NCBI GenBank assembly: GCA_030425505.1 | Contig: JAUIAB010000013.1 | Span: forward strand, 35,365 to 99,364 | Reading direction: 5' to 3' | Source of the DNA: Bacteroidia bacterium | Lineage (GTDB): Bacteria > Bacteroidota > Bacteroidia > Cytophagales > Flammeovirgaceae | DNA length: 64,000 nucleotides | Part shown: in pieces, positions 19,541 to 27,808 of the stretch | Layout: each line of letters begins with the position of its first letter | How positions within the stretch are numbered: position 1 is the stretch's first letter | The notes under the pieces: model-generated | The model's input: only the letters and a program-made list of their open reading frames with translations | Told to the model about the DNA's origin: nothing | Databases searched by the model: none | Position numbers and translations under genes: made by a program

Positions 19541-20379
19541 ATAATATACTTTATCAATTTACAATCCATTAGATTAGCAGGATTGTTAGGGTCTTTTATC
19601 TGTTTATATTCAATACTAAATCCATTTTCTTTTAGTCCTTCAAGTTTTGTTCTACTGCCTTTTGGGAAACTATTATATTTTTCGGTTGGAATTATACAAA
19701 CCAATTCAAAATCCTTGTCAGTTGTTTCGTGTAAATAGTTAAATACTTTTCTTGGGTTTTCAATTTGCCACATTCCTCTAATTCTCAAATTCGTTATTCC
19801 CAAAGGGTCAACTTGATTTACTCGACCTAATTCTTTAGTGTCTGCAAAAACGACATCTGGAATTGTTTTAATTCCGCTTGAAATTGTAGTTTTAATTCTT
19901 TGATAGGTTTCGTGTTTAGCAGCATAAGAATTACCATAAACCATCCATAAAGATTTTAAACTTGTATCCGTTGTATGCCCAACACAATAAATCAAATCTT
20001 TAATAGTCCAATCTTCACACTCTTTGCATTCTTTCGTAATCATTGGACTTGTGTGTCTTAAATCCGTTTTTGGATAGCTACTATTCAAAGCCAAACTTGA
20101 ATTTGCACTTTGAGTTTTTTTAACTTCAATTGCATCTCCACCTTTTATCATTATATCTGGTGGATTATTTTGAGAACCTAACCAAGAAAATTCTTGATTA
20201 TATTTTTGCATTTTTTGCATTTCATCTCTTACATCAAAAGTTCCTGCAAAAGCATCTTTGATATAGCTTTCAAGAGCACCTCCCATTCCGTTTGCTCTGT
20301 TTCTACCTAAATATATTGCTCGAATTTCAAAATTATTTTGATCTATAATATTGTAAATAGCTTCTACAATGTTTGTCAT
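19537..20379 (-). CDS. Type II restriction endonuclease, NgoPII-like
   Basis: The protein has 280 residues. It contains a PD-(D/E)xK-type site: PD at 74-75 and EVK at 85-87 ([15 protein letters not shown]), typical of type II restriction enzymes. The start ([20 protein letters not shown]) and overall length recall the NgoPII family, whose prototype cuts GGCC. I judge the family from memory of its motifs, so the recognition sequence is inference only. A cluster of Cys residues (KECKEC, with a further Cys in LIYCVGH) sits mid-protein. Its start overlaps the methyltransferase stop by four bases (ATGA), so its synthesis should depend on translation of the protective methylase. This gives an order of regulator, methylase, nuclease. 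Confidence 0.75.
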   Translation of the reverse strand: MTNIVEAIYNIIDQNNFEIRAIYLGRNRANGMGGALESYIKDAFAGTFDVRDEMQKMQKYNQEFSWLGSQNNPPDIMIKGGDAIEVKKTQSANSSLALNSSYPKTDLRHTSPMITKECKECEDWTIKDLIYCVGHTTDTSLKSLWMVYGNSYAAKHETYQRIKTTISSGIKTIPDVVFADTKELGRVNQVDPLGITNLRIRGMWQIENPRKVFNYLHETTDKDFELVCIIPTEKYNSFPKGSRTKLEGLKENGFSIEYKQIKDPNNPANLMDCKLIKYII

Positions 20380-21410
20380 ACGGCAATTGCTTCTTGAATT
20401 GAATTTGCTTTTTCAATTTTATTTTCATTTGCTTTTAACTGTGCTTTAATACTACTTGCTAAGAACTTTGCCAAGTTAACTGGAACTGCATTTCCAATCA
20501 TTTTGTAACCTGCTGCAACTTTTTTGTAATGAAAAATGAAGTCGTCAGGAAAAGTTTGAATTCTTGCACATTCTCTAACGCTTAATCTTCTGTATAAATG
20601 CTCTTTCCCTGGAACAAAAACTCGAACATTTTGCTCAATAAATTTCATTTTAGGTGCTTGTGGGTGAATAGGTGCGTGTCTTCCACCTGCTTGAATTGTA
20701 AAAGATTGTTCATCCCAACTTCTTACTCTGTTTCTTGACATAAAAATCGTTGAAAAGTTTCCAATCATATATTCATGATTTGAGACAATGCAACTTTCTC
20801 CATTTGTATTATTGTACTCCAAAGCAGGTAAGGCACTTTCTTTCAAACCTCCAATAGCTTCTTTAAGTGTAATTTTTGGAAATTTCATTTTTGGAAATTC
20901 AAAATCAAAACCTAAATCCTTCCTTATTCCTATGAAAAATACTCTTTTTCTATCTTGGGGAACATTGTAGTCAGATGCATTTAACATCTCAAAGGACAAT
21001 TTATAACCTGCTTCACGAAAAAGATTTTTTATATTTCTTAATGCATCACTATGCCTCTCTAGTAGCATGCCACTAACATTTTCTGCCAAAAAAAACTTAG
21101 GCTGTTTTGCTTTTAAAATACGAATGAAATCAAAAAACAATTGTCCTCTTTTATCACCAATTCCTTTCATAGCTCCAGCTTCACTCCAACTTTGGCAAGG
21201 CGGTCCTCCAATTATTCCATCACAATCAGGAACCTCATCTGCTAGAATATTTACAATACTTCTTTTATCAAGTATTGTATTTAGATGATTTTTTTCATAA
21301 GTCTCCCAAATTTCGTGGTCATATTCATTTGCCCAAATAAGATCGAAACCTGCTTTTTGGAATCCCAAATCAAGCCCACCTGCTCCTGCAAAAAGTGATA
21401 CTATTTTCAT
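20376..21410 (-). CDS. DNA (cytosine-5-)-methyltransferase of a type II system
   Basis: The protein has 344 residues with the ordered C5-methylase motifs: [12 protein letters not shown] (residues 7-17), [14 protein letters not shown] with the catalytic Cys at 72, VI ENV (110-112), VIII near the QNVRVF region and X GNAVPV near the C-terminus. The variable region between VIII and IX holds the target-recognition domain. It should methylate the site cut by the downstream endonuclease. ATGA overlaps at both ends tie it to the XRE gene and the endonuclease gene in one transcript. Confidence 0.93.
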   Translation of the reverse strand: MKIVSLFAGAGGLDLGFQKAGFDLIWANEYDHEIWETYEKNHLNTILDKRSIVNILADEVPDCDGIIGGPPCQSWSEAGAMKGIGDKRGQLFFDFIRILKAKQPKFFLAENVSGMLLERHSDALRNIKNLFREAGYKLSFEMLNASDYNVPQDRKRVFFIGIRKDLGFDFEFPKMKFPKITLKEAIGGLKESALPALEYNNTNGESCIVSNHEYMIGNFSTIFMSRNRVRSWDEQSFTIQAGGRHAPIHPQAPKMKFIEQNVRVFVPGKEHLYRRLSVRECARIQTFPDDFIFHYKKVAAGYKMIGNAVPVNLAKFLASSIKAQLKANENKIEKANSIQEAIAV

Positions 21411-21733
21411 ATTACCTTTTCTATTAGTGTTCTTCTATATTCTGCTTTTTTCTCTGCAACTTGTAAAAGTTGTTTGGTGCAGTTTGTTTCGTAAATTTTT
21501 TTCCCGATTAGATCGGTAACATATTCATTTCTTAATTCTTTGAGATCAAGCTTGAAGATTTTAGCAAGTTTCGATAAGCGTTTTTCATCAAAATCACGTT
21601 TCCCATTTTCAATTTTACTCAAATTCGCAGAATCTAAGTCTAGTTGAGCTGCAAGTTTAGTTAAAGTTAATTCGTGTTTAGTCCTTAAAAGTCGGATATA
21701 TTCCCCAAAAGTAGCATTCATAAGACTTGTCAT
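21407..21733 (-). CDS. XRE-family regulator of the restriction-modification cassette
   Basis: The protein has 108 residues. The helix-turn-helix lies at about 10-65 ([20 protein letters not shown], then [20 protein letters not shown]). The C-terminal 40 residues are charged and helical and may form a dimer contact. C-proteins of type II systems are typically 75-100 residues and control the nuclease. The position as first gene of the operon fits that role, by inference. The ATG at 21733 is used here. An in-frame ATG at 21721 is also good and would leave the inverted repeat at 21727-21743 in the 5' leader. Its stop overlaps the methylase start as ATGA. Confidence 0.85.
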   Translation of the reverse strand: MTSLMNATFGEYIRLLRTKHELTLTKLAAQLDLDSANLSKIENGKRDFDEKRLSKLAKIFKLDLKELRNEYVTDLIGKKIYETNCTKQLLQVAEKKAEYRRTLIEKVI

Positions 21734-21748
21734 TTTTTGACAAAAATA
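21727..21748 (-). promoter_or_regulatory. Candidate operator and -7 box of the restriction-modification operon
   Basis: A perfect inverted repeat, TTGTCA, five T, TGACAA, spans 21727-21743. It overlaps a TATTTTTG -7 box (reverse strand, 21741-21748) and the first possible start codon of the XRE gene. A dimeric regulator bound here would block RNA polymerase, so negative autoregulation is the simplest reading. No clear -33 box is seen. The site differs from the published C-box consensus, so its assignment is inference. Confidence 0.45.
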
Positions 21749-22026
21749 TGAAACTATATTTGAATTATTTAATTTAAGTATTGAAAATTTTGCTCGCTAC
21801 TTCTTTTAAAATATGTATGTTTTCTGTATTAGTAAATCACGACATAGCTCTTGAGTATCTCTTCAAAGAACTGAATAACGATACTTCGCCACCATACAAG
21901 GTGACAACTTAAATTGCTTACCGAATGTAAATTCTTGCGCTATCTTGACACTTAGCAAATCTAAAATATTTATAGAAACTTGAGTAACTGCAATGAAATT
22001 GCAGGGCTTTAACCGTAAATAGAAAA
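21749..22026. other. Intergenic region left of the restriction-modification cassette
   Basis: No coding frame is convincing here. A perfect 7-bp hairpin (CTGCAAT, loop GAA, ATTGCAG) lies at 21988-22004 without a T-run. Together with 19416-19536 this region must contain the ends of the inserted cassette, but I saw no direct or inverted repeat matching between the two flanks. Confidence 0.4.
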
Positions 22027-22030
22027 TGAA

Positions 22031-22061
22031 AAAGGAAGCCTAATTAGATTAAGCTTCCTTT
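22031..22061 (-). terminator. Terminator of the Hc1-like gene
   Basis: AAAGGAAGC at 22031-22039 pairs with GCTTCCTTT at 22053-22061. Read on the reverse strand, the 9-bp stem is followed by a T-rich tract, and it lies about 25 bases after the stop of the histone-like gene. Confidence 0.7.
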
Positions 22062-22086
22062 CAATTATTTTAACGTAGAAGTTTAA

Positions 22087-22263
22087 CTATCCAGCGTTTT
22101 TCATGTCTTGAACTTCTTTTCTGATATCTTGAGCTAAAACTTTAAGATCTTGCATCCCTTTTCTAACTCTTGTACCAGCAGCAGAAACTTTTTTGTCATA
22201 GAATTTAGAGAAGTCTTCTTCTAAATCCATTACCATGCTTTTAAGTTTTTCGAATCTTTCCAT
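22087..22263 (-). CDS. Histone H1-like (Hc1 family) DNA-binding protein
   Basis: The reverse strand from ATG 22263 encodes 58 residues. It starts MERFEKLKSMVMDLEEDFSK, followed by FYDKKVSAAGTRVRKGMQDL and KVLAQDIRKEVQDMKNAG. This is the conserved short Bacteroidota protein assigned to the Hc1 family, related to the chlamydial histone-like protein but without the long Lys/Ala tail. The central AAGTRVRKGMQ segment is the family hallmark. It probably binds DNA or acts as a small nucleoid protein. Activity is inferred from the family. A terminator follows at 22031-22061, so the gene is probably transcribed alone. Confidence 0.85.
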   Translation of the reverse strand: MERFEKLKSMVMDLEEDFSKFYDKKVSAAGTRVRKGMQDLKVLAQDIRKEVQDMKNAG

Positions 22264-22348
22264 GTTATATATTTTATAGTGTCAAAATTTATGTTTGCCA
22301 AATTATAAAAAAACTAAAAGAAAAAAAGCTTTTTTAAAGAAAAAAGCT

Positions 22349-23596
22349 CTATGCAACAGCAGATTGAGGCTCTTTATTCGCATATTCCCCACTTTTTAAC
22401 TTTCCAGCAATGCTTTCAAAGGCATTTATTGTCTCTTCAACATCTTCCATAGAATGCGTAGCCGTTGGTATTAACCGAAGCATTATTACATCTTTAGGCA
22501 CTACTGGGTAGATTACCGCTGAGCAGAAAATGTTATAATTTTCCCTCAAATCCATAATCAGATTAATTGCTTCAATATGTCCTCCACTAAGCATAACAGG
22601 CGTAACAGGAGACTCGGTATTACCTAAATTGAAACCTCTTTTTCTCAAACCATCCTGAAGAGAGTTAACTACATTCCATAATTGCTCTCTTAGCTCAGGT
22701 TTAGTTTTCAATAACTCTAATCGCTTCATATTACCAATTACAATTGGCATAGGAAGAGTCTTAGCATATATTTGAGATCTAGAATTGTACCGTAGGTACT
22801 CAATAACCTGCTCTTTACTCGATACAAACGCTCCAATACTTGCCATCGATTTAGCAAAAGTGGAAAAGTAAATATCAATTTCATCTTGTACTCCTTGGTG
22901 CTCTCCTGTTCCTACTCCTTTTTTACCCATAGTACCAAACCCATGAGCATCATCCACTAAAAGTCTAAATTGATACTTCGATTTAAGATCAACAATCTCT
23001 TTAAGACGCCCCATATCACCCAGCATACCAAAAACACCTTCCGTGATAACAAGAATAGACCCTCCAGTTTCTTCAACAATTTTAGAAGCTCTTTTAAGCT
23101 GCTTGTCACAGTTATCTATATCATTATGTGGGAATACAAACCGCTTCCCAAGATGCATTCTAAGACCGTCTATAATGCAAGCATGGGAGTCAGAATCATA
23201 AACTACCACATCCTTTCTGTCTAGTAGTGCATCAATTACTGACATAATCCCCTGATACCCATAGTTAAGCACCATAGTGTCTTCTTTTCCAACAAATTCA
23301 GATAACTGTGATTCAAACTCTTCAATAATATTAGAGTTCCCTGACATCATCCTAGAACCCATTGGATACGCTAGCCCATACTTTTCTGTAGCTTCGGTAT
23401 CCACCTTTCTTACTTCTGGATGATTTCCAAGACCTAAATAATTATTTAAACTCCAAGTTAAAACCTCTTTACCTCTGAATTTCATTCGAGGAGCCAGCTC
23501 ACCTTCCAATTTAGGAAACGTATAATAACCATGAGCTATTTGGGAGTGTTGTCCTAAAGGACCTCTGTCGATTAATAGTTTTTCGAATAAATCCAC
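22349..23596 (-). CDS. Alpha-oxoamine synthase (serine palmitoyltransferase-like PLP enzyme)
   Basis: The protein has 415 residues and belongs to the PLP-dependent alpha-oxoamine synthases (serine palmitoyltransferase, KBL, BioF). Visible elements are SHAC with the PLP-stacking His at 138, DDAHGFG (D216, H218), and FSTFAKSMASIGAFV with the Schiff-base Lys at 249. It condenses an amino acid with an acyl-CoA or acyl-ACP. In Bacteroidota such enzymes start sphingolipid synthesis from serine, or sulfonolipid (capnine) synthesis from cysteate. The sequence alone does not decide between these. The first codon is GTG. No ATG fits before the conserved N-terminus. No sphingolipid or capnine partner gene is adjacent. 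Confidence 0.8.
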   Translation of the reverse strand: MDLFEKLLIDRGPLGQHSQIAHGYYTFPKLEGELAPRMKFRGKEVLTWSLNNYLGLGNHPEVRKVDTEATEKYGLAYPMGSRMMSGNSNIIEEFESQLSEFVGKEDTMVLNYGYQGIMSVIDALLDRKDVVVYDSDSHACIIDGLRMHLGKRFVFPHNDIDNCDKQLKRASKIVEETGGSILVITEGVFGMLGDMGRLKEIVDLKSKYQFRLLVDDAHGFGTMGKKGVGTGEHQGVQDEIDIYFSTFAKSMASIGAFVSSKEQVIEYLRYNSRSQIYAKTLPMPIVIGNMKRLELLKTKPELREQLWNVVNSLQDGLRKRGFNLGNTESPVTPVMLSGGHIEAINLIMDLRENYNIFCSAVIYPVVPKDVIMLRLIPTATHSMEDVEETINAFESIAGKLKSGEYANKEPQSAVA

Positions 23597-23830
23597 GTAT
23601 AGTATTCGATTTAGTAAAAATAATAGCCAGTAAAGTTAGGGGTTAATCACATTTTGATCAAGTTTCTTGTCCTATTCCTTTTTGTGTAACATTTAAAGCA
23701 AATTATAAGCCTATCTGTACCCTTTTTGATAAGAATTGTACTGAAAACTGAATAATACTATTTTTAGTAATTCAATAGTTTATACCTAAATGGGCATTTG
23801 ATGCTTTTATTTTGCTCATATGCAATAGCG

Positions 23831-24967
23831 CTAAAGAGTACCTCTCATTTCTTGCTCTCTTTCTATAGCTTCAAAAAGAGCTTTAAAATTACCTTTACCA
23901 AAAGATTTTGCTCCTTTACGCTGAATTATTTCAAAGAATAAAGTCGGCCTTGGTTCCAAAGGTTTTGTGAATATTTGAAGCAAATAACCCTCCTCATCTC
24001 TATCAACCAAAATCCCTAGCTCTTTGAGTGGAGCTAAATCTTCATCAATACTACCAACACGGTCTAAAAGAGAATCATAATAGTTGCTAGGCACTTTTAA
24101 AAATTCTACCCCCCTACTCTGCATAGCCGTTACCGTCTCAATAATATTATCTGTAGCTACAGCAATGTGTTGTACTCCAGCTCCATTGTAGAAGTCTAAA
24201 TACTCTTCAATTTGAGATTTTTTCAATCCATCTGCAGGCTCATTAATTGGAAATTTAATCCTACCATTTCCATTTGTCATCACTTTACTCATCAATGCGG
24301 TGTACTCTGTAGATATATCTTTATCATCAAAAGATATCAACTGAGCAAAACCCATCACTTCTCTATAAAATTTAGCCCATTTATCCATCTCGTTCCATCC
24401 CACATTTCCTACCATATGGTCTATGTATTTTAATCCTACTGAATCAGGAGAATAGGAAGAATCCCACTTTTTAAAGCCAGGCAAAAACACCCCATTGTAG
24501 TTTTTTCTTTCTACAAAAACGTGCACTGTTTCTCCATAAGTATGGATCGCAGCTTTTTTTACCTCGCCGTTTTCATCTTTACTAACTACTGGCTCAAAAT
24601 ATGACTTTGCCCCTCTTTTTATTGTCTCATTATATGCTTTCTCTGCATCATCTACCCAAAGAGCTATAGCCTTCACTGCATCCCCTTTTTCATCAATATG
24701 CTTTCCTATTTCAGTACCTAGCTTTAAAGGACTAGTCAATACCAAACGTATTTTTCCTTGCTGCACTACGTAGGATTGACTTTCTTTATTACCTGTCTCT
24801 AGACCAGAGTATGCAAATGATTGGAAACCTAAAGCAGTTTTATAATAGTGTGCTGCCTGTAATGCATTGCTTACATAAAATTCAACGTAATCTGTACCAT
24901 TGATAGGCAAAAAATCTTCAGCTTCTGGGAAAATCTTCTCTAAAGTACTTTTCATTTCTGTTATCAT
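23831..24967 (-). CDS. hppD: 4-hydroxyphenylpyruvate dioxygenase
   Basis: The enzyme converts 4-hydroxyphenylpyruvate to homogentisate, the second step of tyrosine degradation, with non-haem iron. Of the two vicinal-oxygen-chelate domains (about 25-160 and 180-345), the second binds iron through H184 (YIDHMVGNV), H267 (VQHIAVATDNI) and E346 (FFEIIQRKGAKSFGKGNFKA). The C-terminal helix that closes the active site (LFEAIEREQEMRG) is intact. The length of 378 residues is normal. The preceding gene on the same strand encodes homogentisate dioxygenase, which uses the product. They are separated by 111 bases and may be one transcription unit or two. Confidence 0.95.
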   Translation of the reverse strand: MITEMKSTLEKIFPEAEDFLPINGTDYVEFYVSNALQAAHYYKTALGFQSFAYSGLETGNKESQSYVVQQGKIRLVLTSPLKLGTEIGKHIDEKGDAVKAIALWVDDAEKAYNETIKRGAKSYFEPVVSKDENGEVKKAAIHTYGETVHVFVERKNYNGVFLPGFKKWDSSYSPDSVGLKYIDHMVGNVGWNEMDKWAKFYREVMGFAQLISFDDKDISTEYTALMSKVMTNGNGRIKFPINEPADGLKKSQIEEYLDFYNGAGVQHIAVATDNIIETVTAMQSRGVEFLKVPSNYYDSLLDRVGSIDEDLAPLKELGILVDRDEEGYLLQIFTKPLEPRPTLFFEIIQRKGAKSFGKGNFKALFEAIEREQEMRGTL

Positions 24968-25078
24968 ATCTACTTTTTCGTGTGTTTAAAATTTATGACC
25001 TGTCTAGTTTGTTTGGCATACATCTTAATTATCACTTTGTGTTTGCCTCAATTTTAAGTCAGACATAGTCTATTTAGT

Positions 25079-26236
25079 TTATTCTATCCAAGATTTATAA
25101 TAATTGTTGTCATCTATTTTTAGTGCTTCTTTTGTTAGCATAAGTGGTTTAAAAGTATCAACCATTACAGCCAACTCTTCCGTTACCTTCTCCCCAATGC
25201 TTCTTTCCATTGCTCCAGGGTGTGGACCATGAGGTATTCCCATTGGGTGTAATGTCATATGCCCCTTATCAATATCATTTCTACTCATAAAGTCTCCATC
25301 TACATAATAAAGCACCTCATCAGAGTCTATATTACTGTGGTTATATGGTGCTGGAATTGCCTCTGGATGATAGTCGTATAACCGAGGGCAAAAAGAGCAT
25401 ATTACGAAGCTACTTGTTTCAAAAGTCTGATGAACAGGTGGTGGCTGATGCACCCTACCTGTTATTGGTTCAAAATTGTGAATTGAAAATCCATATGGAA
25501 AATTATACCCATCCCAACCTACCACATCAAAAGGATGCGTAGCATAGACTAGTTGATGGATCATATCCTCTTTTTTAACTTTTAGCAAAAATTCTCCTTT
25601 TTCATCATGTGCCTTCAAACTATGAGGCATCTTTAAGTCTCTTTCGCAAAAAGGGGAATGTTCTAAAAGTTGCCCAAAATGATTTCTATATCTTTTTGGC
25701 GTATAAACTGGGTCAAAAGACTCAACAAAAAATATTCTGTTATCCTCTGTATCAAACTCTATTTGATAGATCATTCCTCTGGGGATAACCAAATAGTCCC
25801 CATACTCAAAGTCAATAGTCCCCAAAAAGGTCTTTAACTTACCTGTGCCCTGATGAATGAAGAGTACTTCATCTGCTTGAGCGTTCTTATAGAAATAATC
25901 CTTCATGGATTTCTTTGGAGCAGCAACACCCACATAGACATCCCTATTCATCATAAGAATCTTCCTGCTCTCCAGAAAGTCATTTTCAGCAGGAACTTCA
26001 AATCCTTTAAACCGTTTTGGATGAATATTTTTCTCTATACCTATCTCTGGTAAGACGGATATTGATTTGAGGATTTCTTTTATCTGTGTTGGTCTGTGAA
26101 TATGGTAGAGTAAGGAAGACATTCCAGAAAAGCCTTCTGTGCCAAAGAGTTGCTCATAGTAGTACCCTCCGTCAGGCTTCTTAAAAGTGGTATGTCTTTT
26201 CGCAGGTATTTTTCCTAAAGTATGATAAATAGGCAT
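25079..26236 (-). CDS. hmgA: Homogentisate 1,2-dioxygenase
   Basis: The enzyme opens the ring of homogentisate to maleylacetoacetate. It is a 385-residue cupin protein. The conserved stretch with the metal ligands reads PPPVHQTFETSSFVICSFCP, followed by YDYHPEAIPAPYNHSN, then DEVLYYVDGDF and HPMGIPHGPHPG. This is a shorter form than the human and pseudomonad enzymes (about 430-445), as is common in Bacteroidota. A good Bacteroidota promoter lies 36-65 bases upstream. The next steps (maleylacetoacetate isomerase, fumarylacetoacetase) are not in the window. Confidence 0.93.
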   Translation of the reverse strand: MPIYHTLGKIPAKRHTTFKKPDGGYYYEQLFGTEGFSGMSSLLYHIHRPTQIKEILKSISVLPEIGIEKNIHPKRFKGFEVPAENDFLESRKILMMNRDVYVGVAAPKKSMKDYFYKNAQADEVLFIHQGTGKLKTFLGTIDFEYGDYLVIPRGMIYQIEFDTEDNRIFFVESFDPVYTPKRYRNHFGQLLEHSPFCERDLKMPHSLKAHDEKGEFLLKVKKEDMIHQLVYATHPFDVVGWDGYNFPYGFSIHNFEPITGRVHQPPPVHQTFETSSFVICSFCPRLYDYHPEAIPAPYNHSNIDSDEVLYYVDGDFMSRNDIDKGHMTLHPMGIPHGPHPGAMERSIGEKVTEELAVMVDTFKPLMLTKEALKIDDNNYYKSWIE

Positions 26237-26271
26237 TTAAATATTCGTTGTTTTACTAATTTTTTGCTTAT

Positions 26272-26301
26272 CAAATATATAAACTCAGATTATAATACAA
26301 A
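26272..26301 (-). promoter_or_regulatory. Bacteroidota-type promoter of hmgA
   Basis: On the reverse strand TTTG (26298-26301) is followed after 18 bases by TATATTTG (26272-26279). This is the -33/-7 arrangement of the Bacteroidota primary sigma factor. Transcription should start near 26265 and give a leader of about 29 bases. Confidence 0.6.
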
Positions 26302-26337
26302 ATATTTTTATATCAGAATAATTTCTGCAGTTATATC

Positions 26338-27726
26338 TTATTTCTCAAAAATACTTCGGTTGGATCTCAACTTAAGGTCTTGTGAATAAAGTAGTTTCTC
26401 TTTTCTTGTTTGGTCATAACTTAACCTAGCACCTCCTTCACCTTCAATAAAACCAATAGCTCTCGCAAGAAGAGGTTCTGATATGTCACCAAGTTGCTTC
26501 ATTGGAAATTGAAAATCTTCTATCTGGTTAGCTGGAGATGGAATAAACCCATTTGAAAAATCGGAAGTTCCATTAGCATTAAATGATTTGAAAACTATAG
26601 GCAATAATGCATAATCGTTATTGATATTTTCGTCATCATTAATCAAAACAGACCCAACATTCTTACCATACGATTGATCGCCGATGGTATAAACCTCCAT
26701 AAAAGGAAGAAGACCATTGATAATCAATTCACTAGCAGAGGCTGTTCTTGAGCTTGTGAGCACAAAAACTCTGGAAAGATTATCACCAATATTTTCTGTT
26801 TTATTAACAAACCTATCGAATAGCCTTGCATCACTATCGTCTCTACTCTCAAAGTACTCTTGGTACTCATCATTCCACCTAGTTTCTATAAAAACCTGAC
26901 CTACAGTTGACCTTGGAGCTATAAGGCTAGCAAGATTAGTTGCAGAAGAAACAGACCCTCCACCATTGTATCTCAAATCAAGTATTAATTCATTAATATT
27001 TTCATTCTTAAACTTTGAAAAAATATTGTCCATTTCAAGGTCATACACTTGAGAATTACCTTGACCTGGGCTGAAAAAATTATATACATAATACCCGATT
27101 TTCCTTCCCGACTCCGTCATATAAACTGTATCTAAATAGCTAGGGTTTTCAGCAAACTGTACTACTGTTAGAGGTGTCCCTTGCTCAACATACACTTCAT
27201 TGGCAACATCATATCTCCTATATGTAATTGTATGGTTAGAGCCCATTTGCCCTATTAATTCTCTGTAATTATCTAGAGTCATTTGTGCATTATTAACATG
27301 CGAAATCAAATCTCCCCTTTTTAAACCACTTTGCTCAGCTGGGCTAGATCTTTTTACATATGTAATTGCTGCTAGTACATTGGAATTATCTGCACTTTCA
27401 CGAATCAATGCAAACTCATAACCCGCCTCAAGCTCTATCCCTTCTAAAGAGTTTCTTAAATCGGTATAGCTAGGGCTAATAAATGAAAACCTATCTTCAG
27501 GAGTATATACCAAGCTATTGAAATAATCAATTGGGTCTTGACTCTTGTCCGAGTTTTGTGGTAGCTGGTCAGTCCAATAGTATACATCGTCCATTACATC
27601 AAATATCCAATCATTTATGGTTACTTCAACAGGCTGTGCATCATCATCTTTATCACAAGAAAAAAACAGAAAAACAGAAAAAAGTATGACAGTTATTCTT
27701 TTGGTATAGAATTGAAATTTTATCAT
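26338..27726 (-). CDS. S41 family peptidase, lipoprotein
   Basis: The frame is open to 27777, but the ATG at 27726 gives a proper lipoprotein signal (MIKFQFYTKRITVILFSVFL then FFSCDKDDD) with the lipobox Cys, for 462 residues. An Asp-rich linker follows, then a PDZ domain (RSSPAEQSGLKRGDLISHVN) and the C-terminal-processing-protease domain. Its catalytic Ser lies in SSRTASASELIING and the Lys in DQSYGKNVGS. Such proteases cleave exported proteins in the periplasm. The substrate is unknown. Asp residues after the Cys might affect sorting to the outer membrane. It is divergent from the ABC-F gene with 82 bases between. Confidence 0.88.
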   Translation of the reverse strand: MIKFQFYTKRITVILFSVFLFFSCDKDDDAQPVEVTINDWIFDVMDDVYYWTDQLPQNSDKSQDPIDYFNSLVYTPEDRFSFISPSYTDLRNSLEGIELEAGYEFALIRESADNSNVLAAITYVKRSSPAEQSGLKRGDLISHVNNAQMTLDNYRELIGQMGSNHTITYRRYDVANEVYVEQGTPLTVVQFAENPSYLDTVYMTESGRKIGYYVYNFFSPGQGNSQVYDLEMDNIFSKFKNENINELILDLRYNGGGSVSSATNLASLIAPRSTVGQVFIETRWNDEYQEYFESRDDSDARLFDRFVNKTENIGDNLSRVFVLTSSRTASASELIINGLLPFMEVYTIGDQSYGKNVGSVLINDDENINNDYALLPIVFKSFNANGTSDFSNGFIPSPANQIEDFQFPMKQLGDISEPLLARAIGFIEGEGGARLSYDQTRKEKLLYSQDLKLRSNRSIFEK

Positions 27727-27796
27727 AATAACAATATAAATTATAAATATAATCAACTCTACAAGCTTTAGGTTCAAAAAACTATGATTTAAGCCT

Positions 27797-27804
27797 TATT
27801 TTTG
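27797..27804 (+). promoter_or_regulatory. -7 box very close to the ABC-F start codon
   Basis: TATTTTTG at 27797-27804 fits TAnnTTTG and ends four bases before the ATG at 27809. If used, it would give an mRNA with almost no leader. No good -33 box is seen. Confidence 0.35.
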
Positions 27805-27808
27805 AAAT

